Positions 29,947 through 39,347 of a stretch of DNA of 64,000 bases are shown here, in pieces. Numbering within the stretch: the stretch's first letter is position 1; each line of letters begins with the position of its first letter. Origin of the DNA: an uncultured Muribaculaceae bacterium. Lineage in GTDB: Bacteria > Bacteroidota > Bacteroidia > Bacteroidales > Muribaculaceae. The DNA lies in the NCBI GenBank assembly GCA_947178505.1, contig CAMWYR010000003.1, forward strand, positions 1-64,000. The letters are read 5' to 3'. A model generated the notes under the pieces. It saw nothing but the letters and a program-made list of their open reading frames with translations, was not told the origin of the DNA and searched no databases. A program made the translations under genes and the position numbers.

Positions 29947-31302
29947 TTATTTAAGTTTGCGCACGGCCTCCTTGAAACGGTCGCCGCGGTCTTCATAACT
30001 CGTGAACAGGTCAAAACTTGCGCAACAGGGAGAGAGGAGCACGGTGTCGCCTTCGGCTGCCAGTTCTGCACATGCAGTCACGGCCTCCTCGAGTGAATGA
30101 GTATCACGGATTTCGGGCACCTTGCCGGAGAAGAAGTCGAGCAGCTTGGCATTATCCTTGCCCATGCAGACGATCGCCTTCACCTTCTCGCTGACGAGGG
30201 CCTCGATTTCAGAGTAGTCATTACCCTTATCCTTGCCTCCGAGTATGAGCACGGTAGGCGTAGTCATACTCTCGAGAGCATACCATGTGGAATTGACGTT
30301 GGTGGCCTTGGAGTCGTTGATCCAGCGCACGCCGTTGATGGTGTCGACCAACTCAAGACGATGCTCTACGGCCTCGAAATCCTCCAGAGCGTGGCGGATG
30401 GTGTCTTTCTTAATGTTGAGGATGCTGGCGGAGAGTCCGGCAGCCATGGAGTTGTAGAGATTGTGCAGGCCGGTAAGCGAAAGGCGGTCGCGGGGAATAT
30501 CCCACACTTCCATGGGAGTCTCGAAGCGCACGATGCCATCCTCCACGTAAGCCTTCGTGTCTTCCTGACGGAATTCACTGAAAGGCATTCGGATAGCCTC
30601 GATCTGCATCTGCTTTATCTGCTCGCGCACCACGGGATCATCCTGCCAGTAGATGAAATAGTCTTCCGGACCCTGATTCTGGAGGATACGGAACTTCGCT
30701 GCCACATAGTTCTCCATCTTATGGTCGTAGCGATCCATATGGTCGGGAGTGATGTTGGTGATGACAGCGATACCGGCCTTGAAATCATACATGTTCTCGA
30801 GCTGGAAACTTGAAAGCTCAATGACGTAGACGTCATGATGCTCGCGCGCCACCTGCAGGGCCATGCTCTTACCCACATTTCCGGCCAGACCGACGTTGAG
30901 TCCCGCCTCCTTTAGGATATGATAGGTCAGCAGAGTAGTGGTGGTCTTACCGTTGCTTCCGGTGATGCAGATCATCTTGGCGTCGGTATAGCGTCCGGCG
31001 AACTCTATTTCCGAGAGGATAGGGGTGCCCCTCTCGGCAAATTTTCTCACGAGCGGCGCCGTCGGAGGGATGCCGGGGCTCTTTATCACGATATCGGCAT
31101 TGAGAAGGCGCTCCTCCGAGTGGCCTCCTTCCTCGTAAGGAATTCCTTCTTCCTCAAGCATTTCCTTATAGCGAGGCTTTATCTCGCCCATATCGCTGAG
31201 GAACACTTCCATTCCTTTAGTCTTCCCCAGGATGGCTGCACCGACACCGCTTTCGCCACCACCCAGTATCACAAGTTTATCTCTTTTATTTTCGGTCATC
31301 AT
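29947..31302 (-). CDS. murD: UDP-N-acetylmuramoylalanine--D-glutamate ligase
   Basis: CITGSNGKTTTTLLTYHIL, NDSKATNVNSTWYALES. Confidence 0.95.
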   Translation of the reverse strand: MMTENKRDKLVILGGGESGVGAAILGKTKGMEVFLSDMGEIKPRYKEMLEEEGIPYEEGGHSEERLLNADIVIKSPGIPPTAPLVRKFAERGTPILSEIEFAGRYTDAKMICITGSNGKTTTTLLTYHILKEAGLNVGLAGNVGKSMALQVAREHHDVYVIELSSFQLENMYDFKAGIAVITNITPDHMDRYDHKMENYVAAKFRILQNQGPEDYFIYWQDDPVVREQIKQMQIEAIRMPFSEFRQEDTKAYVEDGIVRFETPMEVWDIPRDRLSLTGLHNLYNSMAAGLSASILNIKKDTIRHALEDFEAVEHRLELVDTINGVRWINDSKATNVNSTWYALESMTTPTVLILGGKDKGNDYSEIEALVSEKVKAIVCMGKDNAKLLDFFSGKVPEIRDTHSLEEAVTACAELAAEGDTVLLSPCCASFDLFTSYEDRGDRFKEAVRKLK

Positions 31303-32576
31303 TATCTAATCTTGAGCGTTACGAACGTAAGGGCAGCGAGAAGCATGCCGACAATCCAGAAACGAGTCACTATCTTATTCTCGGGCATTGCCTGAGAAGG
31401 GAAATTCCATTTCACCATCGCGCCGGGTTCGGCGGCCTTCTGGAAATGATGGTGGAGGGGAGTCATCTTGAAGATACGGCGTCCGGCGCCATACTTCTTC
31501 TTAGTATACTTGAAATAGCTCACCTGCATAACCACCGATAGATCTTCGAGGAAGAATATGAGGCAGAGGAGCGGAATGAGCAACTCCTTGCGTATCAGGA
31601 TGGCAAACACGGCGATAACGCCCCCGAGCGTAAGCGAGCCGGTGTCGCCCATGAACACCTGTGCCGGGTAGGCATTGTACCAGAGGAAGCCCACGAGCGC
31701 GCCGATAAACGAAGCGGCATAGACCACCAGTTCGGCTGAGCCGGGGATATACATGATATTCAGATAGCTCGAGTAAATCACGTTACCGCCCAGATAAGCC
31801 ATAATCAGCAGGGCGACGCCTATGATGGCCGAGGTGCCTGCGCAGAGGCCGTCGACACCATCGGTGAGATTGGCGCCGTTGCTGACTGCCGTGACCACGA
31901 TGACGACCACCAACACAAATACGAGCCAGCCGAGAGTCTCGGCTGCCTGGCGATCTTTTATCCACGACGTGAGCCACTGATAATTGAAGTTATTGTTCTT
32001 CACGAAGGGAATCGTGGTCTGAGGAGCCTTTATCTCATCCTTCGACACGGTGATTTCCGTAACCGTCTCATTATCATGGATTATCTCACGCTCGAAATTC
32101 TCGCTCATGGTAATCGAGGGTGAGAGCCACATCGTGATACCCACCAGCAGACCGAGACCTACCTGACCAGTGACCTTATATTTTCCCTGAAGGCCGTCTT
32201 TGTTGTGGAACTTGAGCTTGCGGTAGTCGTCGAGAAAACCAATAGCGCCCATCCATAGCGTGGCCACAATCATAAGTATCAGGTAGATATTGGAGAGATT
32301 GCCGATAAGCAGGCAGGGCACCAACGTGGAGAGAATGATTATGATACCTCCCATTGTGGGAGTGCCCTTCTTCGACATCTGCCCCTCGAGTCCGAGATTT
32401 CTCACATCCTCGCCGATCTGCATACGCTGAAGGCGGCGGATGATATGATGACCGAACACGAGCGCGATCACCAGCGCGATTGCAAACGAGATGCCGGCGC
32501 GAAAAGTAATATAGTTCATCAGGTTGTGACCCGGCCAATGCCAGCCTTCAACCACGTCTATCAGCCAATATATCAT
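31302..32576 (-). CDS. mraY: Phospho-N-acetylmuramoyl-pentapeptide transferase
   Basis: KKGTPTMGGIIIILS, NLTDGVDGLC, FKMTPLHHHFQ. Confidence 0.96.
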   Translation of the reverse strand: MIYWLIDVVEGWHWPGHNLMNYITFRAGISFAIALVIALVFGHHIIRRLQRMQIGEDVRNLGLEGQMSKKGTPTMGGIIIILSTLVPCLLIGNLSNIYLILMIVATLWMGAIGFLDDYRKLKFHNKDGLQGKYKVTGQVGLGLLVGITMWLSPSITMSENFEREIIHDNETVTEITVSKDEIKAPQTTIPFVKNNNFNYQWLTSWIKDRQAAETLGWLVFVLVVVIVVTAVSNGANLTDGVDGLCAGTSAIIGVALLIMAYLGGNVIYSSYLNIMYIPGSAELVVYAASFIGALVGFLWYNAYPAQVFMGDTGSLTLGGVIAVFAILIRKELLIPLLCLIFFLEDLSVVMQVSYFKYTKKKYGAGRRIFKMTPLHHHFQKAAEPGAMVKWNFPSQAMPENKIVTRFWIVGMLLAALTFVTLKIR

Positions 32577-32629
32577 TGCTGCTTAACTCTTTGAAGTTAT
32601 AATGATTAGAAATGATATTGGAACTGCCG

Positions 32630-34093
32630 TCACTTTCTGGCGTCAAGCTCACGACTCACTTCCTCACGGTCGTCGAAATGATGGCGCACGCCATTGACTT
32701 CCTGATAAGGCTCATGGCCCTTACCTGCCACGAGCACTACCGAACCGGGGGTTGCCATGCGGATGGCCGTGTTGATTGCCTCGCGGCGGTCGGTGATGCA
32801 GATTGTGCGGCGGAGCTCATCTTCAGTAAGCCCTGCGCGCATTGCCTCGATGATATCCTCGGGGCGCTCGGTGCGCGGATTGTCGCTCGTAAGAATAAGC
32901 AGATCGGAACGACAGGCTGCCTCGCGAGCCATAATCGGACGCTTGCCATGGTCGCGGTCGCCGCCGGCACCGACAACGGTCGTGATCTTACCCTCATTAC
33001 CAACAACTTCGCGTATAGTGTCAAGCACATTCACCAGTGCGTCAGGCGTGTGCGCATAGTCAACGATCGCAGTTACGCCATCGGCTGAGCGGAAGGTCTG
33101 GAAGCGTCCGGCCACAGGCACGAGACGGCTCATATTTACCGCTACCTCCTCTTCGGGGAAACCGGTAAGGATCGAGGCGCCATAGACGGCCGTGAGGTTA
33201 TAGGCATTGAAGCGGCCTGTGAAGTTCACCTCAATGTCGCGGCCGTTGAGCTGCAGGAGCGTGCCGTCGAGGCGAGTCTCAAGAATCTTGCAACGGAAAT
33301 CGGCTTCCGAACGCAGCGAGTAGGTGTAGACCTTGGCGCGCGTGTTCTGCACCATGTATGCGCTCGCTTTGTCGTCGGCATTGACGAGTGCGAAGGCATC
33401 GGCGGGGAGGGAGTCGAAGAAGATTTTCTTGGCGTTCATATAATTCTCCACCGTGCCGTGATAATCGAGATGGTCGCGGGTAAGGTTGGAGAAGACGGCA
33501 CCTGCGAAGCGGAGGCCGGAGATACGGTGCTGCTGGGCGGCATGGCTCGACACTTCCATAAACGCATAGTCACATCCGGCCTCAACCATCTCAGCGAGCA
33601 AAGAGTTGAGTGTCAGCGGGTCGGGAGTGGTGTGTGTGGTGGGAATCGCACGACCTTCGATGTAGTTGCATACAGTTGAGAGAAGTCCGGCCTTATAGCC
33701 TTCGAGGCGTGCCATCTCGTAAAGGAGGGTGGCTGTAGTGGTCTTACCGTTAGTGCCTGTCACTCCGACGAGTTTCAGATGAGTGGAGGGATATCCATAC
33801 CATGCGGAAGCCAGGAGGCCGAGAGCCTCTGCGGAGTCGGCCACACGGATATAGGTGATGCCCTGCTCGAGAGCCGCCGGGAGCTCCTCGCATACGATTG
33901 CCCCGACGTGAGTGCTGGCAACTACGGGAATATATTTATGTCCGTCGGTGGTCACACCGCGAACCGCAACGAAAAGCGAGTCTTTCTCTACCTTGCGCGA
34001 ATCGCTGTGAACGCCGATGATGTTCTTGTCAGTTTCTCCGATCACTTCAAGAGGTCTGATGTCCTCGATGAGCTTTGATAGTTTGATCGTCAT
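32630..34093 (-). CDS. murE: UDP-MurNAc-tripeptide synthetase
   Basis: GVTGTNGKTTTATLLYEMA, DNPRTERPEDIIEAM. Confidence 0.95.
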   Translation of the reverse strand: MTIKLSKLIEDIRPLEVIGETDKNIIGVHSDSRKVEKDSLFVAVRGVTTDGHKYIPVVASTHVGAIVCEELPAALEQGITYIRVADSAEALGLLASAWYGYPSTHLKLVGVTGTNGKTTTATLLYEMARLEGYKAGLLSTVCNYIEGRAIPTTHTTPDPLTLNSLLAEMVEAGCDYAFMEVSSHAAQQHRISGLRFAGAVFSNLTRDHLDYHGTVENYMNAKKIFFDSLPADAFALVNADDKASAYMVQNTRAKVYTYSLRSEADFRCKILETRLDGTLLQLNGRDIEVNFTGRFNAYNLTAVYGASILTGFPEEEVAVNMSRLVPVAGRFQTFRSADGVTAIVDYAHTPDALVNVLDTIREVVGNEGKITTVVGAGGDRDHGKRPIMAREAACRSDLLILTSDNPRTERPEDIIEAMRAGLTEDELRRTICITDRREAINTAIRMATPGSVVLVAGKGHEPYQEVNGVRHHFDDREEVSRELDARK

Positions 34094-34143
34094 GGGATTA
34101 TCCGTTTTTATAGTTGTTCGGTTGCTTTAATTCAGAAGTAAAA

Positions 34144-36273
34144 TCAATTGCGAAGAGTTAGGGTTATGTCATCACCGCGCTTGAAGACGGTGCCCGCGGG
34201 GCGCGACTGAGCCACCACGTGGCCGGCACCCGATGTGCGCACGTTGAGTCCCGACGACTCCAGCACCTTGAGAGCCGAGGGAATATCGAGCCCGATAACG
34301 TCGGGCACGCCGCCGTTTGACACTTCAGCAGGACTCTTGAGGCTCTTAAGTTTGTTTATGCCGAGAGCCGACGCCAGTTTATTGAAACTATGGCCGACGG
34401 CTGCCGCCAGCACCGGAGTCGACTCCTTGCGTTCTGCCGTGAAGGTAGAGGCGTTACGGAGCAGGCCGCGCGAATACATCTTGATGGCCATATTCTTCAC
34501 CACCTGCCCCGACGTGCGGTTGGCCGAACTGCCTGCGCCCGACATAACGAGAGCCATGCAGGAATACTGAGGCTCCTCATAGGGGAAGAACCCGGCGAAC
34601 GCATAGCGGCGCTTGGCAGTGTTATATACGCCTTTCTCAACGGGATAGGCCGTGCCGGTCTTGCCGACCACGCATACGCGGTCGTCGCGCACGAGACGCG
34701 CCGTGCCGTGTTCGCCCCACACGACTTCACGGATGCATTCGCGCACCTTGCGCGCCGTGGCGGGCGAGCAGATGCTGTCGCGGATATATTCTATCTTGAG
34801 CACCGAGTCGCGTCCATCCTCATCAATGAGACTCTTTACAAGGTGCGGACGCACGTACTTGCCATCGTTGGCGATGGCATTGTAGACGGAGAGTGTGAAG
34901 AGGGGAGGGAGCTCGGTATTGTAGCCGTAGGCCTGACGCGCCAGGTCAAGATGGCGTGCCGTCATGGTGATGTTGTTGCCACGGCTATCCTTGTCGACGA
35001 GGCGGCGGATACGCGGCGTGCACTCCCCTGCGATGCCCGAACGTATGGGCTCGAAGAAGCCGAGTCCGGCGAGCCGCTCATACCATTTCTCCGGATTCTG
35101 CGAATATCCGCGGAAGATAACGCGCGATATTCCGGTGTTTGACGATTGCTCGATCACCTGCTTCATATTCTTCATGCCGCCGCCATGCGGGTCGGACGTC
35201 TTCATGAACGGGCTGCAGTCGACCAGATCATTGACCGACTTCACAAGGCCATCTTCGAATGCGATCATCAGAGAAATAGGCTTCATCACAGAGCCCGGTT
35301 CGTATGGAAGCACGGCGCGGTTGAGCGCCTCGCCGTAGGTGCCGTTATCAAGCAGTTCGATATTGGAAATCGCTTTTATCTCGCCCGTCTTCACTTCCAT
35401 CAGGATTGCCGTGCCCCACTCGGCGTGGGCCTCGGCGCAAATCTTATGGAGTTCTTCCTCGAGCATATCCTGCAAGTCGATATCGATTGTGGTGCGGATA
35501 TCGAAACCACGGCGGGGAGGAGTCGTAACCCAGTTGGTAATACCCTGAGTGAGAGCCACTTTCTTAGCAAATCCCGGATGGCCGTATAGGAGCGAGTCGA
35601 GGTCTTTCTCAAGCCCTGAGTATCCGTGAATCTGTCCGGTCTCACGGTTTTCGTTCACACGTCCGACACTTCTGTAGGCCATTTTACCGAAAGGATAGAT
35701 ACGCACGTTGCGCCCCTCCTTATAGAGCGGGAGGCGCGAGCCCTTCCCCGGCATGTCCTTGATGAAGGGGAAATTGCGGATGCGGTCGAAGTCGTAAAGC
35801 GTCTTCTTCTGGGCCAGACGCAGCGAGCGGGTGCGCACTGTGTCGGCCTTCTCAAATTCCTTTTTCAGGCGCGTGTGCCAGGAATACTTGGCAATCGTGT
35901 CGCGGGGCTGGCTCATCAGGTTGCTGATGCGCGGATAATAGTGATCGAGAGAATCGGCGAGCGAGTCGATCGAACTCCAGGGAATCACCTTCATCTTCTT
36001 GATCTTATCGTGACGGAGGTCGAGCTTGATATCGTAGACGCGGAGATTGCATGCAAGTATATTGCCGTTGTCGGCGAGTATGTTTCCGCGTTCGGGGCTA
36101 ATCGTATCGATACGCGAGAGCTCGGCGCGCGCACGACTGTTCCAGGCGTTGGCCTCGATCACCGTCGTATTGAAAAGTTTGATGAGCACGAGCACGCCGA
36201 AAAATACGAACACAATCGAGAGGAGTCCGTATCGGAATAATATATGCGTCTTATTATTCTTCTTAGCTGCCAT
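34144..36273 (-). CDS. ftsI: Division-specific penicillin-binding transpeptidase with C-terminal PASTA domain
   Basis: PGSVMKPISLM, VGKTGTAYPV (KTG), C-terminal VPDVIGLDIPSALKVLESSGL. Confidence 0.92.
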   Translation of the reverse strand: MAAKKNNKTHILFRYGLLSIVFVFFGVLVLIKLFNTTVIEANAWNSRARAELSRIDTISPERGNILADNGNILACNLRVYDIKLDLRHDKIKKMKVIPWSSIDSLADSLDHYYPRISNLMSQPRDTIAKYSWHTRLKKEFEKADTVRTRSLRLAQKKTLYDFDRIRNFPFIKDMPGKGSRLPLYKEGRNVRIYPFGKMAYRSVGRVNENRETGQIHGYSGLEKDLDSLLYGHPGFAKKVALTQGITNWVTTPPRRGFDIRTTIDIDLQDMLEEELHKICAEAHAEWGTAILMEVKTGEIKAISNIELLDNGTYGEALNRAVLPYEPGSVMKPISLMIAFEDGLVKSVNDLVDCSPFMKTSDPHGGGMKNMKQVIEQSSNTGISRVIFRGYSQNPEKWYERLAGLGFFEPIRSGIAGECTPRIRRLVDKDSRGNNITMTARHLDLARQAYGYNTELPPLFTLSVYNAIANDGKYVRPHLVKSLIDEDGRDSVLKIEYIRDSICSPATARKVRECIREVVWGEHGTARLVRDDRVCVVGKTGTAYPVEKGVYNTAKRRYAFAGFFPYEEPQYSCMALVMSGAGSSANRTSGQVVKNMAIKMYSRGLLRNASTFTAERKESTPVLAAAVGHSFNKLASALGINKLKSLKSPAEVSNGGVPDVIGLDIPSALKVLESSGLNVRTSGAGHVVAQSRPAGTVFKRGDDITLTLRN

Positions 36274-36365
36274 TTAAGTTTTCCCTTTATCCCTGTGGGG
36301 TAGCGTTAAATATTGATGCGGTTAGTGTAGGTGGTTCATGCGGGCCTACCCGGGGCCCGGGGGGG

Positions 36366-36734
36366 TTATTCGTCGATAATCTCGTAGGGCGGTTGCTCCT
36401 GAAATTCAAGCGGCAGCCCCCGCTCGCGCACCATGCGGCGCATCTCCGTCTCGCGGATGAGCGACATATAGGCCGACTTTTCCTGAAGTTTCAGGCTTTC
36501 TGCTCGCGTAAGCTCCGTATTAAGCTTCTTGATCTCAGCCATCTTGGTCTTTGTCTTGTAGCGGAGACCGATAAGCGCGATCACTGCCACGACGATAATG
36601 ATCAGAAGCCAGGCATTGTTCTTGAAGAACTCCACGGAAATTGAGCGGCCATATCTCAGCTCGTTGAGGAAAGAATAGCCCTTTTTCTCAGCGGGCTTAT
36701 TCTCGGCTGATTTCTTCTTCTTTCTCGCTGTCAT
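36366..36734 (-). CDS. ftsL: FtsL-like division protein
   Basis: Small single-TM coiled-coil protein between rsmH and ftsI. Confidence 0.8.
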   Translation of the reverse strand: MTARKKKKSAENKPAEKKGYSFLNELRYGRSISVEFFKNNAWLLIIIVVAVIALIGLRYKTKTKMAEIKKLNTELTRAESLKLQEKSAYMSLIRETEMRRMVRERGLPLEFQEQPPYEIIDE

Positions 36735-36746
36735 CTTAATCTGCGT

Positions 36747-37655
36747 TTAAAGTTTTTCAGCGATTCTTAGTTTGGCGCTTCTCGATCTGGGGTTGGCTTC
36801 GATCTCAGCCTCGTCGGGAACTATGGGGGAGCGTGTGACGGCCTTCCAGGGTGTGGATACGCGTCCGTATATGTCCTGATCTATGTTCCCCTCTACGTTT
36901 CCGCTGCGGATAAAATTCTTCACCATTCTGTCTTCAATGGAGTGGTAGGTGATGATTGCGAGGCGCCCGCCGGGGCGGAGAGTCCTGAGCGACTGCTGCA
37001 GGAGACGGCGGAGGGAATCCATCTCACCGTTGACCTCAATACGGATGGCCTGGAACACCTGCGCAAGATCCTTCTTCTCCGACTTCGGATTGATCACGGG
37101 CCTTACGGCCTCTACGAGGCGGAAAGTAGTATCCACCGGCTGCTGAGCACGGGCCTTGACGATAGCGGCGGCAATCTGGCCGGGACGCTTCAGATCGGTG
37201 TAGGTGCGGAAAAGTCCTTCAAGTTCCTCCTTTGAATATTCTGCAAGTATATCGGCTGCTGTCTTTCCACCCTTTCGGTTCATCCTCATGTCGAGAGGCG
37301 CATCAGAGCGGAAAGAGAATCCGCGCTCCGGATCATCGAAGTGATGGAACGACACGCCGAGATCGGCGAGGATGCCGTCGATCGAGTCATGGCCGTGGTA
37401 GCGAAGGAAGTTGGATATATATCTGAAATCTGAATGCACGAAAGTGAAGCGTGTATCGTCCGGAGCGTTGGCGAGGGCGTCGGCGTCACGGTCGAAGCCG
37501 AAGAGATGACCGGCCTCATCGAGACGCGCGAGAATCGCGCGCGAGTGGCCTCCGCCGCCGAACGTGACATCTGCGTAGATGCCACCCGGCCGAATGTCGA
37601 GGGCTTCGATGGAGGCGTTGAGAAGTGCGGGAATATGATATGTGGATGAATCCAT
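36747..37655 (-). CDS. rsmH: 16S rRNA (cytosine1402-N4)-methyltransferase
   Basis: HIPALLNASIEALDIRPGGIYADVTFGGGGHSRAIL, ITYHSIEDRMVKNF. Confidence 0.96.
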   Translation of the reverse strand: MDSSTYHIPALLNASIEALDIRPGGIYADVTFGGGGHSRAILARLDEAGHLFGFDRDADALANAPDDTRFTFVHSDFRYISNFLRYHGHDSIDGILADLGVSFHHFDDPERGFSFRSDAPLDMRMNRKGGKTAADILAEYSKEELEGLFRTYTDLKRPGQIAAAIVKARAQQPVDTTFRLVEAVRPVINPKSEKKDLAQVFQAIRIEVNGEMDSLRRLLQQSLRTLRPGGRLAIITYHSIEDRMVKNFIRSGNVEGNIDQDIYGRVSTPWKAVTRSPIVPDEAEIEANPRSRSAKLRIAEKL

Positions 37656-37816
37656 CTCTGAGTTGCTGTCTTAGGTTTTTCGCCGGTTTTGAGACGCATC
37701 TGATTCCGATGCGAGTCTACTTCGGCAAATTGTCGGTAAAGTTAGTAAAAAATTTTTGACTTTCCATACTTCTTTGCGACAATAACCTAATTTAACAAAA
37801 CAGAGGGTCGGAGAGG

Positions 37817-38515
37817 CTATTTTTTCTCGTGGCGCTCCTTAGCACGGATGAGGTCGCTGACGGCACTTTCGGGAAACCCTGCTGCCTCAGCGTAGGAGCG
37901 GGCGAAGTCGGTGAATTCCGGGGTGAGATAGGAGAAACGCACGAGATTGGCATAGGCCTTGCTCCCGGAGATACCCCCGGGATAGAAATTCATTCTGTTG
38001 AGGTCGATAAGGCTGAATACCGGGCGCCCGCTGCCTGCGGCATTCACGCGGACATTGGTGGAGTTAAGATCCTTATGGAGCACTCCCTTGCGATGGAGCA
38101 GAGCGGCGAACCGACCGAACTCACGCCAGGCTTCCGGCCCGCTCTCCAGATAGTCGCGGAGATCGGTGGCCTCCTCATAACGACACAGGTACACCGAATC
38201 CTGAAGCGTGTTTAAGAAGCCACGCCGCTCGGCGTAGGCGAGAGGCGCGGGAGTATGTATGCCGAGGCGCGTGAGCTCTATGGCATAGAGATAACTACGC
38301 TCCGCCTTAGAGGAGAAGATAGAGTAGATAAGGCGGTTTTTCAGACTGTGCGAAAAGAATTTCACAGCCACGTCGATTCCGTCGGCCTGCAGTCTGAGAA
38401 TCCGGTTGCGTCCGGAATATATCTCTGACGCATCGGCCGGAATCTTGCCTTCGAGCAGGCGCGCCGCGAGCACTTCCCATTCGGGCGCGATGCCCGCTGC
38501 TTTTATTCGGATCAT
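37817..38515 (-). CDS. LPS kinase InaA/KdkA-like small kinase
   Basis: VAVKFFSHSLKNRLIY, GVLHKDLNSTNVRV, FSLIDLNRMNF. Confidence 0.75.
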   Translation of the reverse strand: MIRIKAAGIAPEWEVLAARLLEGKIPADASEIYSGRNRILRLQADGIDVAVKFFSHSLKNRLIYSIFSSKAERSYLYAIELTRLGIHTPAPLAYAERRGFLNTLQDSVYLCRYEEATDLRDYLESGPEAWREFGRFAALLHRKGVLHKDLNSTNVRVNAAGSGRPVFSLIDLNRMNFYPGGISGSKAYANLVRFSYLTPEFTDFARSYAEAAGFPESAVSDLIRAKERHEKK

Positions 38516-39279
38516 TTGCTTCGGTCTTTTTCGTTGAGTTGCGCCTCTGTCACTTTCGACATGAGCATCACTTTATATATCATTGCCGTATAAGCGTTTA
38601 TAAGGCCACGCCGCCCGTCGCGCCACGCACCGCGCAGAAGCCATACGCTCAGGAATGCCCACAGAGGCTTGAAAAGAAGCTTGAGCGTACCGAATTTCTT
38701 ATTTATCCGCCGGGGCACCTCATAGTCGCTGTAGCGGTTAAGTTTGTCGTAACGTTGGCGGAGGGTGGGATTATCAAGGTGAATCAGCGAGAGTCGGTGG
38801 CCGGTGGCGGGAATATCGACGACAGGCCCGGCTGTGGCGGGACGCGCGTGGATCACCGGCGGCCACGTCGCCTTGCTCTGCCGGAAAAAGCGCAGCTGAC
38901 GGTCGGGGCTTCCGTGGGCCGCACGGCTCATGAACTGATTCAGACGCGGCACGGCCATCGCGCCCTCAAAGCCGGAATTTATTTTCGCGTAAAGATACTC
39001 GCGGAGCGCGTCGGGCACCTTCTCGTCGGCATCGACAACGAGCACCCAGTCGTTTGAGGCCGAATGAATTGCCGTGTCGCGCGCAGGCTCGCATATCTTA
39101 TGGTCGCCTTTAGGGAATATCACTATCTTGGCGCCATATTCGGCAGCTATCTCGCGCGTGCGATCGGTGCTCTCCATATCGCACACTACTATCTCATCAA
39201 ACTCCTTCACACTCTCCAGCACCTCGCGGAGATGCTCCTCGGCGTTATATGTGTTTAAGACTACAGATATCTTCTCCAT
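38512..39279 (-). CDS. Glycosyltransferase family 2 (WaaE/KdtX-like)
   Basis: ISVVLNTYNAEEHLREVLESVKEFDEIVVCDMESTDRT, WVLVVDADEKV. Confidence 0.85.
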   Translation of the reverse strand: MEKISVVLNTYNAEEHLREVLESVKEFDEIVVCDMESTDRTREIAAEYGAKIVIFPKGDHKICEPARDTAIHSASNDWVLVVDADEKVPDALREYLYAKINSGFEGAMAVPRLNQFMSRAAHGSPDRQLRFFRQSKATWPPVIHARPATAGPVVDIPATGHRLSLIHLDNPTLRQRYDKLNRYSDYEVPRRINKKFGTLKLLFKPLWAFLSVWLLRGAWRDGRRGLINAYTAMIYKVMLMSKVTEAQLNEKDRSK

Positions 39280-39347
39280 ACTTTAGAAACACGTTATCAA
39301 CCTTATCTTATTATAAAAGACTGAAAATCTTAATTTGGGCTGCTGCA

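Noticed and set aside
36359-36365. G7 run near the end of ftsL
   Set aside because: Lies just outside the ftsL stop codon in the intergenic gap, so slippage would not change a protein; short and part of a GC-rich stretch.
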